DNA of 64,000 nt from Sphingomonas desiccabilis (GTDB lineage: Bacteria; Pseudomonadota; Alphaproteobacteria; Sphingomonadales; Sphingomonadaceae), in NCBI RefSeq assembly GCF_004135605.1, contig NZ_SDPT01000001.1:1612001-1676000 (forward strand), read 5' to 3'. This document shows positions 10,596-20,869 of the stretch, piece by piece. The notes under the pieces are model-generated. The model was not told where the DNA came from, did not search any database, and saw only the letters and a program-made list of their open reading frames with translations. The stretch's first letter is position 1. Every line of letters starts with the position of its first letter. The translations under genes were made by a program, and so were the position numbers.

Positions 10596-10853
10596 CGTGC
10601 CCTTCGGGAGCACCTTTCGGTGCCCCGATCCTATCCTTCGAAGCCGGTTCGAGCCGGTTCGTTTCTATCTCGCTTGCCTGGTACTCTCGGGACGCGGATC
10701 GTCAAAATGGAATAGGACGCCATCGCTGCCGGTCTCCGCATGCGGCGAACCCTCCGCCTGCGCACTTCCTGCGCGGCGTTCGTTCCTGCCAAAAAGGGCG
10801 AGACACTTCCCCCACGAGCCGAGCAACGGCCAATCCGCCGCTTGGTTCCGGCA

Positions 10854-11300
10854 TCACGGAACCAAATCGACGACCCGTGCGTCGCCGGCCTCCGCTCGAA
10901 GCAGGAGGGTACGGTGACAGTGGCCGGGATCGCGCTCGTAGCAGAGCAGCGCCGATGGAAGCTCCGCCGTCAGCGCCAGCATCATCGCCGCCTGCGCCTG
11001 CGCCTCCGGCAGCTCCAGCTGATGGTGGTACACCTCCCGCAGGGTGGCGACGTCGCCCTTCTTCGCGGCGTCGCGCCCGCGCTTGGGCGTGCCGAGTGCC
11101 TTCAGGTGGCGATAGTCGATGCCGACTTCCGCCAGATGGGGGGCGAGCGAAGACTTGGAAAAGCCGGGGCGCCTGGAGAGCGGCAGCGCGCGCACGTCGA
11201 TCACCCGGCGGACGCCTGCGGCCTGCAGTGCGGCCAGGAACTCGGCCATGGTCGTTCCCTCATAGCCGATGGTGTAGATCGTCTGCGCTGCGTCTGGCAT
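10854..11300 (-). CDS. DUF488 domain protein
   Basis: The 148-aa protein shows the DUF488 pattern: [18 protein letters not shown] at the N-terminus, [20 protein letters not shown], and the cysteine motif [16 protein letters not shown] at about residues 118-133. The last is typical of the subfamily with a conserved CxE..CHR loop. The function of the family is not established. The gene is divergent from trmFO, with about 100 bp between the two starts. Confidence 0.9.
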   Translation of the reverse strand: MPDAAQTIYTIGYEGTTMAEFLAALQAAGVRRVIDVRALPLSRRPGFSKSSLAPHLAEVGIDYRHLKALGTPKRGRDAAKKGDVATLREVYHHQLELPEAQAQAAMMLALTAELPSALLCYERDPGHCHRTLLLRAEAGDARVVDLVP

Positions 11301-11403
11301 GCCGGTCCCTCGTTGCGGCTGTCCAGCTGCGCGCGGATCGGCTAGGCAGCCGCCAATCGCGGCGCCGGCCGCCTCCCCTTTCCTAGCAGCTTTCGAGACG
11401 TTC

Positions 11404-12720
11404 GTGACCCAATCGCATCAGATCCACATCATCGGCGGCGGTCTGGCCGGATCCGAGGCCGCCTGGCAGCTGGCACAGGCCGGCTTCCGGGTGCGCCTTT
11501 CGGAGATGCGCGGCAGTGGTGACTGCACGCCCGCGCACCAGAGCGACGGGCTGGCCGAGCTGGTCTGCTCGAACAGCTTCCGCTCCGACGATGCGGAGAG
11601 CAACGCGGTGGGACTGCTGCACGCGGAAATGCGGGCGCTGGGATCACTCATCATGGGCAAGGGCGACGAACACCGCGTGCCCGCCGGCTCCGCGCTCGCA
11701 GTGGACCGGGACGGCTTCTCCGCCGGCGTGACGGCTGCGCTGGAAGCACACCCCAACATCACGATCGTGCGCGAGCGGATCGACACGCTGCCCGCAGACG
11801 GGCCGACGATCGTCGCCACCGGTCCGCTGACCGCGCCGGGCCTGGCCGAGAGCATCGGCGGCGCCACCGGCAGCGAGGCCCTCGCCTTCTTCGACGCGAT
11901 CGCGCCGATCGTCCACTTCGACAGCGTCGACATGGACGTCGCCTGGATGGCCGCGCGCTGGGACAAGGGCGGCAAGGACTATATCAACTGCCCGATGGAC
12001 AAGGACCAGTATCTGGCCTTCCATGCGGCACTGCTCGCCGGCGAGAAGACCGAGTACCGCGAGTGGGAGAACGTCCCTTATTTCGAAGGGTGCATGCCGA
12101 TCGAGGTGATGGCCGAACGCGGCGTCGACACGCTGCGCTATGGGCCGATGAAGCCGGTCGGGCTGGACAATCCGCGCACCGGTCGCTGGCCCTATGCGGT
12201 CGTGCAGCTGCGCCAGGACAATGCCCAGGGCACGCTGTGGAACATCGTCGGCTTCCAGACCAAGCTCAAGCACGCGGAGCAGGTACGCCTGTTTCGCACC
12301 ATTCCCGGTCTGGAGAACGCCGAGTTCGCGCGGTTGGGCGGGCTGCACCGCAACACCTTCATCCGCTCGCCCGAGTTGCTCGATCCGACGCTGCGGCTGA
12401 AGGCCCATCCCCACCTGCGCTTCGCCGGGCAGATCACGGGCTGCGAGGGCTATGTCGAGAGCGCCGCGATCGGCCTGATGGCGGGGCGCTTCGCGGCGGC
12501 CGAGCTGGCCGGCAAAGATCTTCCCCCGCCCCCGCCCGAGACGGCGCTGGGCGCGCTGCTCGGCCACATCACCGGCGGCGCCGAGGCAGAGACCTATCAG
12601 CCGATGAACGTCAATTTCGGCCTGTTCCCGCCGATCGAAGGCCGGACCAAGAAGGCCGATCGCAAGAAGATGTACACCACGCGTGCGCGTGCTGCGCTTG
12701 CGGAATGGATGCCGGCCTAA
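11404..12720 (+). CDS. trmFO: tRNA (m5U54) methyltransferase, folate- and FAD-dependent
   Basis: The 438-aa protein starts at a GTG (11404). [17 protein letters not shown] is the FAD-binding dinucleotide fold. The family-specific blocks [44 protein letters not shown] and [10 protein letters not shown] follow in order. TrmFO transfers a methylene from 5,10-methylene-THF to U54 of the tRNA T-loop, using FADH2. It replaces the SAM-dependent TrmA in alphaproteobacteria and Gram-positives. Its stop overlaps the stop of the convergent EF-hand gene by two bases. Confidence 0.97.
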   Translation: MTQSHQIHIIGGGLAGSEAAWQLAQAGFRVRLSEMRGSGDCTPAHQSDGLAELVCSNSFRSDDAESNAVGLLHAEMRALGSLIMGKGDEHRVPAGSALAVDRDGFSAGVTAALEAHPNITIVRERIDTLPADGPTIVATGPLTAPGLAESIGGATGSEALAFFDAIAPIVHFDSVDMDVAWMAARWDKGGKDYINCPMDKDQYLAFHAALLAGEKTEYREWENVPYFEGCMPIEVMAERGVDTLRYGPMKPVGLDNPRTGRWPYAVVQLRQDNAQGTLWNIVGFQTKLKHAEQVRLFRTIPGLENAEFARLGGLHRNTFIRSPELLDPTLRLKAHPHLRFAGQITGCEGYVESAAIGLMAGRFAAAELAGKDLPPPPPETALGALLGHITGGAEAETYQPMNVNFGLFPPIEGRTKKADRKKMYTTRARAALAEWMPA

Positions 12721-13178
12721 TCCTCTGCTTCCGCTCGCGGCGCGGGACAGGCGCAGCGGGCGGCGGGTTTGCGCGGGATTGCGGTGGTCGCGAACTCGGC
12801 CGCGTCGAGCGTCGCCGAGCGATCGGCATCCGCCTTGGCGAACTTGGTGGTGGTGGCGACCGCCCATTCGTCGAACGAGAGCTGCCCGTCCCGGTTCACG
12901 TCGAGCTTGGCAAAGGCCTTGCGGCGGCTGGCGAGATATTCCTCGCGGGTGACGCGACCGTCGCGGTCCTTGTCATACCGGTCGAACCGCTTCTCCTCGC
13001 GGGTACGTGCCGTGGCGCTGGGGACTGCCACAGGCGCGGGGGGCAGCGGTGCCATGCCGGCAGGCGCCGGCTTCGGCTGCGGCAACGGCGCCTCCGTCTG
13101 GGCGGCGCCGCGGAACAGCACCACGCCTCCCGCAGCCAGCAGCAACGCCGACAAGACCCCTGCCCCGTACCGCCACAT
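12717..13178 (-). CDS. membrane-anchored EF-hand protein
   Basis: The 153-aa protein has an N-terminal hydrophobic segment ([18 protein letters not shown]) that serves as signal or anchor, then a proline-rich linker, then EF-hand loops. [13 protein letters not shown] and [13 protein letters not shown] are canonical 12-residue calcium loops, and [13 protein letters not shown] is a third, somewhat degenerate one (Ser at position 5). It is probably periplasmic and binds calcium. The role is unknown. It overlaps trmFO at the 3' end. Confidence 0.85.
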   Translation of the reverse strand: MWRYGAGVLSALLLAAGGVVLFRGAAQTEAPLPQPKPAPAGMAPLPPAPVAVPSATARTREEKRFDRYDKDRDGRVTREEYLASRRKAFAKLDVNRDGQLSFDEWAVATTTKFAKADADRSATLDAAEFATTAIPRKPAARCACPAPRAEAED

Positions 13179-13240
13179 ACCAGCCCCCGCCCTGACGTCT
13201 CGGCGGGGAGGCTATCGTACGAGGAAGGCCGCGAACAGCC

Positions 13241-13945
13241 CTAACGACCGGTTAACCGATGCCACAGGACGCGCGCGAGCCGCTTAGGCGAGCCGGCCGG
13301 CACCTGTTCGATGTCCAGCCGGGCGAAGTGGGCGAGCATCCCAAGGGGCCGGAGAGCGCGTGGCCATCGCTGCTCCAGCGCCCCCCGCAACTGTTCCAGC
13401 GCGAGAGCCCGTGCCGCCTCTGCCTCTTGGGGACTCGACAATCCGCCTGCGAGGTCTGCCAGCGCCCACCCGCTGCCTGCGGCACGCACCGCCTCGAGAG
13501 GTGCCGCGGGGTCAAGGGCCCGGGCAGCGAGCCCAAAGAGCGTACCGCCACGACCGGCCCCGAAGCGCTGCAGCGTAGCGCGATCGAGTTCAGGTTCCTC
13601 GATCAGCACGTCCCAGCCGTCGATCATCGCAGCGGCATCGCTGCCGCGCGCGCCGGAGGGCAGCAGGTCGCGTGCGATGGCCTGAAGCACCGGCTGGGCC
13701 GGTGGCGGAGCGGTGTCGAGCTTGACCAGCGCATCATGCCACCAGACCAGGCGCATCTGTCCGATAGCCGGCTCGCTGGTGGTGCGCACGATGTCCGCCA
13801 GCGCATCGTCGAGTGCGAACAGCGCGACGATGGCCGGTCGATGACGCGCCGGCACATAGGTGAGCGCCAGGTGGCGTTCCGCCTGTCCCTCTTGCTGCTG
13901 CCCCGCCGGCTGCGCGCTTTCCATTCCCGTATCCTGGTTAACCAT
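13241..13945 (-). CDS. squalene/phytoene synthase-like protein
   Basis: The 234-aa product has the start of the squalene/phytoene synthase fold: YVPARHRPAIVALFALDDAL and MRLVWWHDAL at residues 30-80. It is shorter than true synthases (about 280-350 aa). The first Asp-rich motif is reduced to DDALAD, and no clear second DxxxD is visible. It may therefore be a non-catalytic member, like NDUFAF6, which helps assemble respiratory complex I. It is divergent from the pseudopilin cluster. Confidence 0.7.
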   Translation of the reverse strand: MVNQDTGMESAQPAGQQQEGQAERHLALTYVPARHRPAIVALFALDDALADIVRTTSEPAIGQMRLVWWHDALVKLDTAPPPAQPVLQAIARDLLPSGARGSDAAAMIDGWDVLIEEPELDRATLQRFGAGRGGTLFGLAARALDPAAPLEAVRAAGSGWALADLAGGLSSPQEAEAARALALEQLRGALEQRWPRALRPLGMLAHFARLDIEQVPAGSPKRLARVLWHRLTGR

Positions 13946-14024
13946 GATGCTTCAGCCCGTCTTTATCGCTTCCAGGCCATTCGAAGCGCTGGATTTTCTC
14001 GTGTAACCTAAGGCACCGACTTTG

Positions 14025-15815
14025 ATGGGGCGCCCAGCAATGAGGCCGGCGGGCCTGCTCTCGCGTCTGCTTGGCGACGTTCGCGCAAACACCCTCGCAA
14101 TCATGGCCGCGGCGATGATTCCGCTGATCGGCATGATCGGCGGCGGCATCGACCTGTCGCGCATGTACATCGTCAAGACGCGGCTGCAACATGCGTGTGA
14201 CGCCGGCGCGCTCGCGGGCCGCAAGGCGATGGGCGGCGGCACCTGGGCACAATCCAGCTATTACCCGCGCACGGCCGCCGAGAAGTTCTTCGACGCCAAC
14301 ATCTCGTCTTCGGCCTATGGCGCGACGACGATCAACCGCACCTTTTCCGAAAATGCCGGCAAGGTCACGGGGAGGGCATCCGCGACCCTGGCGATGACCC
14401 TCATGCGGGTGTTCGGCTTCAGGACGCAGACGATTGCAGTCAGCTGCGATGCCGAAATGCGGCTGCCCAACACGGACGTGATGTTCGTGCTCGATACCAC
14501 CGGGTCGATGGCGCAGACCGCGGGTAGCGACAACGTTTCGAAAATCGATGCGCTGAAGGTAGCGGTGAAGTGCTTCTACGAAATCGTCGCGCGGCTCGAC
14601 ACGGATGCGAACTGCACCACCGGCAATCCAAGCGGTGGCACCGGCGATCAGGTTCAGATCCGGTTCGGGTTCGTACCCTATGCCGTGAACGTCAATGTCG
14701 GGCGGCTGCTGAAACCGGAATGGATGGCCGACCGATGGACCTACCAGAGCCGGAGGGTCTATTCGGGCGGAACCTACGGTCCATGGAGCGCATACTCTGA
14801 TTATGGATTGATCCTCTGCAGTTCCGTTCCCGCCGACACGGAAACCCAGCAGTATCAGGTGACAGGCAGCTTCCTGATTTTCTGCAGGGTCCAGCAGCGG
14901 ACACGCAGCATGACCCCGGTCACCTGGGAATATGCTCCGATCGAACAGGACGTAAGCGGACTGAAGAACGGCACCGGCTGGAATGCGAGCTTCATCCGGC
15001 CGATCGGCGATGGCGCCTCGGCAAAGACGATCAACTGGCCCGGGTGCATCGAGGAGCGGAAGACGGTCCCCACGAGTACGTTCACGTCGATCACCAGCGA
15101 CATGAACGACCTGAACATCGACATGGTGCCGACCAGCAACGCGGACACGCAATGGAAACCGTGGCTGCCGGACCTGATCTACACGCGCCAGAGCACGAGC
15201 AACAGCGGCACCGCAGGGTGGAACCGCGCGGTTGTCAGGGACATGAAGACCTACACCAATTCGTCCTATGCGGCGTGTCCGACCCCCGCCGAGAAACTGC
15301 GGACCTGGAACAATGCGGCGGCGTTCAGTAGCTATGTCGACAGCCTCACGCCGGAAGGGAATACCTATCACGACATCGGGATCCTTTGGGGTGCGCGGTT
15401 GCTCTCGCCCACCGGCATCTTTTCGTCCGAGAACGCCTACACACCCAAAGGCGGCGAGATCGAACGGCACCTGATCTTCATGACGGACGGCGACACACAG
15501 GCGGCAGTGAGCGACTATAACGCTTACGGCATTCCGTGGTTCGACCGCCGTCAGACGCCCGACACCGTCACTCCCACGGACACGATGCTGGAGGCGCAGA
15601 TCAATGCGCGCTTCGCGGCACTCTGCACCGCGGTCAAGAACAAGAACATCACGCTTTGGGTGATCTCCTTCGGTTCGATCACGACGGACACGCGGAACCG
15701 CCTTCAGACCTGCGCGACGTCGGGCCGCTACTTCAGCGCGAACGATGCGGCAGCCTTGCAGGCGACGTTCAAGTCGATCGCCGACCAGATCTCGCAGCTG
15801 CGGCTTACCAAGTGA
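14025..15815 (+). CDS. TadG-like pseudopilin with von Willebrand A domain
   Basis: The 596-aa protein has an N-terminal TadE/G-type segment: a hydrophobic helix MAAAMIPLIGMIGGGIDLSR, then MYIVKTRLQHACDAGALAGR. A VWA domain with the MIDAS-like motif VLDTTGSM at about residue 155 follows, and FMTDGDTQA lies near residue 490. The three acidic/hydroxyl MIDAS ligands appear present (DxTxS). TadG proteins are minor pseudopilins or scaffolds of Tad pili in the envelope. The gene starts a three-gene operon with TGATG and ATGA junctions. An ATG at 14040 is an alternative start. No Tad ATPase or secretin is in the window. Confidence 0.85.
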   Translation: MGRPAMRPAGLLSRLLGDVRANTLAIMAAAMIPLIGMIGGGIDLSRMYIVKTRLQHACDAGALAGRKAMGGGTWAQSSYYPRTAAEKFFDANISSSAYGATTINRTFSENAGKVTGRASATLAMTLMRVFGFRTQTIAVSCDAEMRLPNTDVMFVLDTTGSMAQTAGSDNVSKIDALKVAVKCFYEIVARLDTDANCTTGNPSGGTGDQVQIRFGFVPYAVNVNVGRLLKPEWMADRWTYQSRRVYSGGTYGPWSAYSDYGLILCSSVPADTETQQYQVTGSFLIFCRVQQRTRSMTPVTWEYAPIEQDVSGLKNGTGWNASFIRPIGDGASAKTINWPGCIEERKTVPTSTFTSITSDMNDLNIDMVPTSNADTQWKPWLPDLIYTRQSTSNSGTAGWNRAVVRDMKTYTNSSYAACPTPAEKLRTWNNAAAFSSYVDSLTPEGNTYHDIGILWGARLLSPTGIFSSENAYTPKGGEIERHLIFMTDGDTQAAVSDYNAYGIPWFDRRQTPDTVTPTDTMLEAQINARFAALCTAVKNKNITLWVISFGSITTDTRNRLQTCATSGRYFSANDAAALQATFKSIADQISQLRLTK

Positions 15816-16441
15816 TGGCGGGCGATCCGACCTGTCGCACCCTAGCGAGGCGGCTGGCGCACGATCGCCAGGGTGCGACGATCGTCGAATTCGCCCTGGT
15901 CGCCCCCGTGCTGGCGGTGCTCCTGATGGGCGCGTTCGACATCGGCCACGGCCTCTATGTCAACGCAGCCCTTCAGGGGATCGTCCAGAAGACCGCGCGC
16001 GACTCGGCGCTGGAGGGCGGCACCAGCACCGCGACGGCGGCCGCGCTCGACAAGCAGGTAGCCGATCAGGTGCGGGTGCTCGCCAGGAATGCGCAGGTCT
16101 CCATTTCCCGGCGCTTCTACCGCAACTATGCCGCAGCGGCGGCAAAGAAGGCCGAAAACTTCACCGACACGAACAAGAACGGCACCTGCGACAAGGGGGA
16201 GCCATATGAGGACGCGAACCTCAATGGCACCTGGGACCCCGACGGCGGCAACGCGGGCCAAGGGGGTGCCAAGGACGCGACCGTTTATACCGCCACCGTC
16301 AGCTACACCCGGCTGTTCCCGTTCTGGCCCCTCGTGGGCGGAAGCCCGAGGGCACGGGTGAGCGCGACGACCGTGCTGCGCAACCAGCCCTATGGCGACC
16401 AGGGCAGCTATGGCGCCGCGGTGGTCCGGAACTGCGCATGA
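15815..16441 (+). CDS. TadE-like pseudopilin with calcium-loop-like insert
   Basis: The 208-aa product has the TadE signature GATIVEFALVAPVLAVLLMG followed by FDIGHGLYVNAAL, an N-terminal pilin-like helix with the Glu after the cleavage zone. In the middle it carries DTNKNGTCDKGEPYE and DANLNGTWDPDGG, two Asp/Asn/Gly loops resembling dockerin or EF-hand calcium sites. They are an addition to the usual TadE domain. The ATG at 15815 shares a base with the stop of the TadG-like gene. The product should sit in the inner membrane or a pilus with its periplasmic part outside. Confidence 0.85.
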   Translation: MAGDPTCRTLARRLAHDRQGATIVEFALVAPVLAVLLMGAFDIGHGLYVNAALQGIVQKTARDSALEGGTSTATAAALDKQVADQVRVLARNAQVSISRRFYRNYAAAAAKKAENFTDTNKNGTCDKGEPYEDANLNGTWDPDGGNAGQGGAKDATVYTATVSYTRLFPFWPLVGGSPRARVSATTVLRNQPYGDQGSYGAAVVRNCA

Positions 16442-17082
16442 TGGTTCCCGGGTTCCCGCTCCTCCGCCGGCTCGCCCGTGAGCGCCGGGCGCTGGCGCTG
16501 ACCGAGTTCGCCATCGGGCTTCCGGTGTTCCTGTTGCTCACCCTGACGGGCGCGGAACTGACGAACTTCATCATCACGCGGATGCGGATCAGCCAGGTCG
16601 CCCTGCAGCTTGCCGACAATGCCGCGCGCATGGGCAGCGGCAGCCTTCTTTCCGCCAAGACCATCAGCGAGACGGACATCAACGACCTGCTGACCGGCGC
16701 CGGGCTGCAAGCCGGCGGGCTCGACCTCTACGCGAACGGGCGGGTCATCGTTTCGGATCTCGAGCCGGTCGCAAACCCGAACACCACGTCCCGATACAAG
16801 ATCGTCTGGCAGCGATGCCGTGGCAGCGGCCCGGGAAGCTCGTCGTACGGGAAAGCCGGCGACACGGGCCTGAGCGGCATGGGGCCCGCGGGGCGCCAGG
16901 CCTTTGCGCCGGACGGCGGTGCGACGATGTTCGTGCAAGTCATCTACACGTACCGACCGCTGGTGCGGTTGTCGTTGGCGCCCTCCTCGACGATCACCGA
17001 AGTCGCGTCGATGATGGTGCGCGACCGGCGGGACCTGAGCATCATCTACAACGTCGAGAAGGCCGCCATCTCGAACTGCTGA
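16438..17082 (+). CDS. TadE-like pseudopilin
   Basis: The 214-aa protein shows ALALTEFAIGLPVFLLLTLTG at residues 18-38, the TadE helix with conserved Glu. A long periplasmic part follows, with cysteines at about 123 and the C-terminus (ISNC). It starts in a four-base overlap with the preceding gene, so the three pseudopilin genes are coupled. The partner Tad machinery (tadABC, rcpAC, tadV) must be encoded elsewhere, or these proteins act without it. Confidence 0.82.
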   Translation: MMVPGFPLLRRLARERRALALTEFAIGLPVFLLLTLTGAELTNFIITRMRISQVALQLADNAARMGSGSLLSAKTISETDINDLLTGAGLQAGGLDLYANGRVIVSDLEPVANPNTTSRYKIVWQRCRGSGPGSSSYGKAGDTGLSGMGPAGRQAFAPDGGATMFVQVIYTYRPLVRLSLAPSSTITEVASMMVRDRRDLSIIYNVEKAAISNC

Positions 17083-17085
17083 CGC

Positions 17086-17114
17086 AAAAAGGGCCGGCGG
17101 TTTCCCGCCGGCCC
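17086..17114 (-). terminator. bidirectional hairpin terminator between pseudopilin and PDH genes
   Basis: GGGCCGGCGG/CCGCCGGCCC (17091-17100, 17105-17114) encloses TTTC. On the minus strand TTTTT follows directly, which fits termination of the leftward PDH operon. It may also serve the rightward pseudopilin genes. Confidence 0.75.
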
Positions 17115-17140
17115 TCGAGCCGCTTCGAGGATCCCCTCGA

Positions 17141-18583
17141 TCAGCCCTTGTAGGTCACCTTCTTCACCGTCTCGACCACGCGGTCGGCGGTGACGAGGGC
17201 GAGCTTCTCCAGGTTTGCCGCATAGGGGAGCGGCACGTCCTCGTTGGTGACGCGCAGCACCGGTGCGTCGAGGTCGTCGAAGCCCTGCTCCATCACGACG
17301 GCCGCGATCTCGCTCGCGATCGAGCAGACCGGCCAGCCTTCCTCGACCACCACCAGGCGGTTGGTCTTCTTCAGGCTTGCGAGCACCGTCTTGGTGTCGA
17401 GGGGACGCAGCGTGCGAAGGTCGACGACCTCCGCCTCGATGCCCTCGCCTGCAAGCTTTTCCGCCGCCTCCAGCGCCACGCCCACGCCGATCGAGTAGGA
17501 CACGATCGTGACATCCTTGCCCGGGCGCATGATGCGCGCCTTGCCGATCGGCAGGACATAGTCGTCGAGCTTGGGCACCTCGAAGGTGCGGCCGTACATC
17601 AGCTCGTTCTCGAGGAACACGACCGGGTCTTCCGAGCGGATCGCGGCCTTGAGCAGGCCCTTGGCATCCGCCGCGTCATAGGGCGCGATGACGACAAGGC
17701 CGGGGACGCTGGCGTACCACGGGCCATAGTTCTGCGAGTGCTGCGCGCCCACGCGGCTCGCGGCGCCGTTGGGACCGCGGAACACGATCGGGCAGCGCAT
17801 CTGACCGCCGGACATGTAGTTGGTCTTGGCAGCCGAGTTGATGATGTGGTCGATCGCCTGCATGGCGAAGTTGAACGTCATGAACTCGACGATCGGCTTC
17901 AGGCCGCCCATCGCAGCGCCGGTGCCGACGCCGGCGAAGCCGTATTCGGTGATCGGCGTGTCGATCACGCGCTTGGGGCCGAATTCCTCGAGCAGGCCCT
18001 GGGTCACCTTGTAGGCGCCCTGGTACTCGGCGACTTCCTCACCCATCACGAACACGCGGCCGTCGGCGCGCATCTCCTCGGCCATCGCGTCGCGCAGCGC
18101 TTCGCGGACGGTGACCTTCACCATCTCGGTGCCTTCCGGCACTTCGGGGTCGGTCGAGGTGTTCTCGACAGCATGGACGAGCTGGGTGGTGCCCGTCTCC
18201 TGATCCTTGGGCGCGTCCGAAACGGCTTCGGTGCGCTGGTCGGAAGGGGTCTGCACGCCACCCTCGCCGTCGGCCGGCTTGGAGCCTGCGGCTGCGCCGG
18301 TCGAGGTCTGCGACGCGTTGGCGGCTTCCGCCACGTCCTCGCCCTCACCCGCGATCAGCGCGATCACGGTGCCGACCTTCACATTGTCGGTGCCCTCGGT
18401 CACCAGGATCTTGGCGATCGTGCCTTCGTCGACGGCCTCGAACTCCATGGTCGCCTTGTCGGTCTCGATCTCGGCCATGATGTCGCCGGACTTGACGACA
18501 TCCCCTTCCTTGACCAGCCACTTCGCCAGCGTGCCCTCTTCCATCGTGGGCGACAGCGCCGGCATCTTCAGTTCGATCGCCAT
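17141..18583 (-). CDS. pdhB: pyruvate dehydrogenase E1 component, beta subunit, with lipoyl domain
   Basis: The 480-aa protein begins with a biotinyl-lipoyl domain. [21 protein letters not shown] leads to the lipoylation motif [10 protein letters not shown], with Lys43. A flexible Ala/Thr/Asp linker (about 85-145) follows, then the transketolase-type pyrimidine domain ([31 protein letters not shown]) and C-terminal domain. E1-beta with its own lipoyl domain is a known alphaproteobacterial variant. With E1-alpha it decarboxylates pyruvate using thiamine diphosphate. It starts one base after the pdhA stop. The E2 gene is not in the window. Confidence 0.97.
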   Translation of the reverse strand: MAIELKMPALSPTMEEGTLAKWLVKEGDVVKSGDIMAEIETDKATMEFEAVDEGTIAKILVTEGTDNVKVGTVIALIAGEGEDVAEAANASQTSTGAAAGSKPADGEGGVQTPSDQRTEAVSDAPKDQETGTTQLVHAVENTSTDPEVPEGTEMVKVTVREALRDAMAEEMRADGRVFVMGEEVAEYQGAYKVTQGLLEEFGPKRVIDTPITEYGFAGVGTGAAMGGLKPIVEFMTFNFAMQAIDHIINSAAKTNYMSGGQMRCPIVFRGPNGAASRVGAQHSQNYGPWYASVPGLVVIAPYDAADAKGLLKAAIRSEDPVVFLENELMYGRTFEVPKLDDYVLPIGKARIMRPGKDVTIVSYSIGVGVALEAAEKLAGEGIEAEVVDLRTLRPLDTKTVLASLKKTNRLVVVEEGWPVCSIASEIAAVVMEQGFDDLDAPVLRVTNEDVPLPYAANLEKLALVTADRVVETVKKVTYKG

Positions 18584-18584
18584 C

Positions 18585-19634
18585 TCAGTAGTTCTCCACC
18601 AGCACGTCCGTATAGAGCTCGGCCGGATCGGGCTCCGGCGTGCTCTCGGCGAAGTCGGCGGCCTCGTTCACCACCTTGCGGATTTCCTGCTCGATCGACT
18701 TCAGATCGGCCTCGCCGACGCCCAGCTTCTCCAGCTCGCGCTTGGCGGCTTCGATCGGGTCGGAATTGTCGCGCATCGCCTGCACTTCCTCGCGCGAGCG
18801 GTACTTGGCCGGATCCGACATCGAGTGGCCGCGATAGCGATAGGTCTTCATCTCGAGGATGATCGGTCCCTTGCCCGCACGCACCCACGCCAGCGCCTCT
18901 TCGGCGGCACCGCGGCAGGCGAGCACGTCCATGCCATCGACCTGGATGCCCGGGATGCGGAAGCTCTCGCCGCGCTTGTAGAGCTGGTCTTCCGCCGACG
19001 AGCGGTTGACGCTGGTGCCCATGGCGTACTGGTTGTTCTCGATCACGTAGATGATCGGGAGCTTCCAGAGCTCGGCCATGTTGAAGCTCTCGTACACCTG
19101 GCCCTGGTTGGCCGCGCCATCGCCGAAATAGGCCATCGCGACGCCGCCATCCTCGTTGTACTTGTGCCCGAACGCCAGGCCGGTGCCGAGCGACACCTGC
19201 GCGCCGACAATGCCGTGCCCGCCGTAGAACTTCTTCTCGGTCGAGAACATGTGCATCGAGCCGCCCTTGCCGCGGCTGATGCCTGCGGCACGTCCGGTCA
19301 GCTCGGCCATGATGACCTTGGGATCGATGCCATAGGCCAGCATGTGGCCATGGTCGCGATAGCCGGTGATTACCGAGTCCTTCTCGCCGTCCAGCGCGGA
19401 CTGCAGGCCGACTGCGACCGCCTCCTGGCCGATATAGAGATGGCAGAAGCCGCCGATGAAGCCGAGGCCGTAGAGCTGGCCCGCCTTCTCCTCGAAGCGG
19501 CGGATCAGCAGCATCTGCTTGTAGAAGTCGAGCAGTTCCTCCTTCGAGGCCTCGTAGCGCGTCGGTTCGTTGGGACGCTCACGGTTCGGAACGGCAGGTT
19601 CGCTCTTGGCGCTCTGCGCCGGTGCCTTTGCCAC
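18585..19634 (-). CDS. pdhA: pyruvate dehydrogenase E1 component, alpha subunit
   Basis: The 349-aa protein has the ThDP-binding motif from [13 protein letters not shown] to [10 protein letters not shown] and the conserved [11 protein letters not shown] loop with the regulatory serine region. I choose the GTG at 19634 ([10 protein letters not shown] after GAGGGT). The longer open frame to 19745 adds residues with no family similarity. It is followed at one base by pdhB and preceded by the FtsB-like gene, the usual order in alphaproteobacteria. It catalyses the first step of acetyl-CoA formation. Confidence 0.97.
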   Translation of the reverse strand: MAKAPAQSAKSEPAVPNRERPNEPTRYEASKEELLDFYKQMLLIRRFEEKAGQLYGLGFIGGFCHLYIGQEAVAVGLQSALDGEKDSVITGYRDHGHMLAYGIDPKVIMAELTGRAAGISRGKGGSMHMFSTEKKFYGGHGIVGAQVSLGTGLAFGHKYNEDGGVAMAYFGDGAANQGQVYESFNMAELWKLPIIYVIENNQYAMGTSVNRSSAEDQLYKRGESFRIPGIQVDGMDVLACRGAAEEALAWVRAGKGPIILEMKTYRYRGHSMSDPAKYRSREEVQAMRDNSDPIEAAKRELEKLGVGEADLKSIEQEIRKVVNEAADFAESTPEPDPAELYTDVLVENY

Positions 19635-19763
19635 GATGTAGGTACCCTCATGCCTGGGAAAGGGGAAAGGAGCCGAGCCTATAGGCCGGTTTCTCTCCCA
19701 ACTGCAATCACCCGGCCGGAGCGGCTGGGCGACCGCGCTGGCCACCTGCTAGCGCAACTCGGC

Positions 19764-20120
19764 CTAGCCGTCGACCGTCCCTGCGCAGCGATCCGCGTTG
19801 CCGGTACCGGTGCCGAGCGGCATGATGAACTCGTCCGGGTGCGCGACGTTCAGCTGCTTGCGCACCAGTTCGTCGACCATGTCGGGATCGGCGTGGCGGG
19901 GATCGAGCAGCGCGACGCGGTTGCGCAGCTCCGACCGCGCCTTGTCCAGGCACGCGTAATAGGCCTGGCGCTGGGCCAGCTTGCGGGAATAATCGCGGTA
20001 GGCGAGAATGCCGTTGGGCCCGAGCACCGCATAATAGCCGAAGAACCCCATGAACAGGATCGCGAACGCGGGAAATCCTGCACGACGGAGTATCGGGTGA
20101 AGCGGCGAGGAGCGCGGCAT
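19764..20120 (-). CDS. FtsB/DivIC-type septum formation initiator
   Basis: A 118-aa bitopic protein. One membrane segment ([20 protein letters not shown]) at about 17-36 ends in the family-typical GPNG. A heptad-like coiled coil ([18 protein letters not shown]) follows, then [17 protein letters not shown], which matches the C-terminal FtsB motif. FtsB links FtsL and FtsQ in the divisome. The ATG at 20120 is chosen by the start of similarity. The position between eno and pdhA is conserved in the order. Confidence 0.88.
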   Translation of the reverse strand: MPRSSPLHPILRRAGFPAFAILFMGFFGYYAVLGPNGILAYRDYSRKLAQRQAYYACLDKARSELRNRVALLDPRHADPDMVDELVRKQLNVAHPDEFIMPLGTGTGNADRCAGTVDG

Positions 20121-20193
20121 GCCCCGATATTTGCGCAAGCCGCGGGCGTGCGCAAGGTCGCCTGAGTCGAAAACATCAAGAGATTCGAAGCTG

Positions 20194-20565
20194 ATGCATC
20201 TACGCCACGACCCCGCCAGCCCCGCTGCCGAGCCGATCGACTTCGATGCATTTCTCGCGGTCGACGTCCGCGTCGGAACGATCGTCGCTGCCGAAGAGTT
20301 CCCAGAGGCGCGCAAACCGGCGATCAAGCTGCGGATCGACTTCGGCCCGACAATCGGGATCCGCCGGTCGAGCGCGCAGATTACCGAGCATTACACGCCC
20401 GAGGCGCTGATCGGGCGACAGGTGGCGGCGGTGGTGAACTTCCCGCCACGCCAGATCGGCAAGTTCCTGTCCGAAGTGCTGACGCTCGGCTTTCCGGACG
20501 CAAACGGCGCCGTCGTGCTGTTCGCGCCGGATCGGAAGGTGCCGGATGGCGGGCGGTTGTTTTAA
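20194..20565 (+). CDS. csaA: CsaA-like tRNA-binding protein
   Basis: The 123-aa protein is a single OB-fold of the Trbp111/CsaA type. [19 protein letters not shown], then [25 protein letters not shown] and [17 protein letters not shown] match the family throughout. CsaA binds tRNA and was described as a chaperone assisting protein export. The ATG at 20194 gives the usual length. It is divergent from the ftsB-pdh operon. Confidence 0.95.
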   Translation: MHLRHDPASPAAEPIDFDAFLAVDVRVGTIVAAEEFPEARKPAIKLRIDFGPTIGIRRSSAQITEHYTPEALIGRQVAAVVNFPPRQIGKFLSEVLTLGFPDANGAVVLFAPDRKVPDGGRLF

Positions 20566-20605
20566 GGGGCTCTGACTACCTAAGCCTCCCTGCTTCAGGT
20601 GGTGC

Positions 20606-20869
20606 TTAGCTGTCGCCTGCCAGTGCCAGGGCTGCATATCCTAAGGCAATGGCCAGGCCCGCCAAAGGTAGCCATCCTACGAAGACCTGCGCCGCCCACA
20701 ACGGCCAGAACTTGCCAGGTGCCTTCGCACGTGAGATCGGAGGCTTGCCCACAGATGCCATCCACTCGCTGTATGGCTCAAGGTAGCCCGTTCGCAGGCT
20801 CCGCCAGGCGCCGACAGCAAGGACAATCTGACCTACGAAAACAAGTAGGCCGAACAACGCTGCTAACAT
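20606..20869 (-). CDS. small two-span membrane protein, unknown
   Basis: The 87-aa product has two hydrophobic stretches, LAALFGLLVFVGQIVLAVGA and FVGWLPLAGLAIALGYAALAL, separated by a basic, Trp-containing loop. The ATG at 20869 gives the compact form. An upstream in-frame start at 20923 lacks a ribosome site. No family is recognised. The base composition is slightly less GC-rich than its neighbours. Confidence 0.6.
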   Translation of the reverse strand: MLAALFGLLVFVGQIVLAVGAWRSLRTGYLEPYSEWMASVGKPPISRAKAPGKFWPLWAAQVFVGWLPLAGLAIALGYAALALAGDS

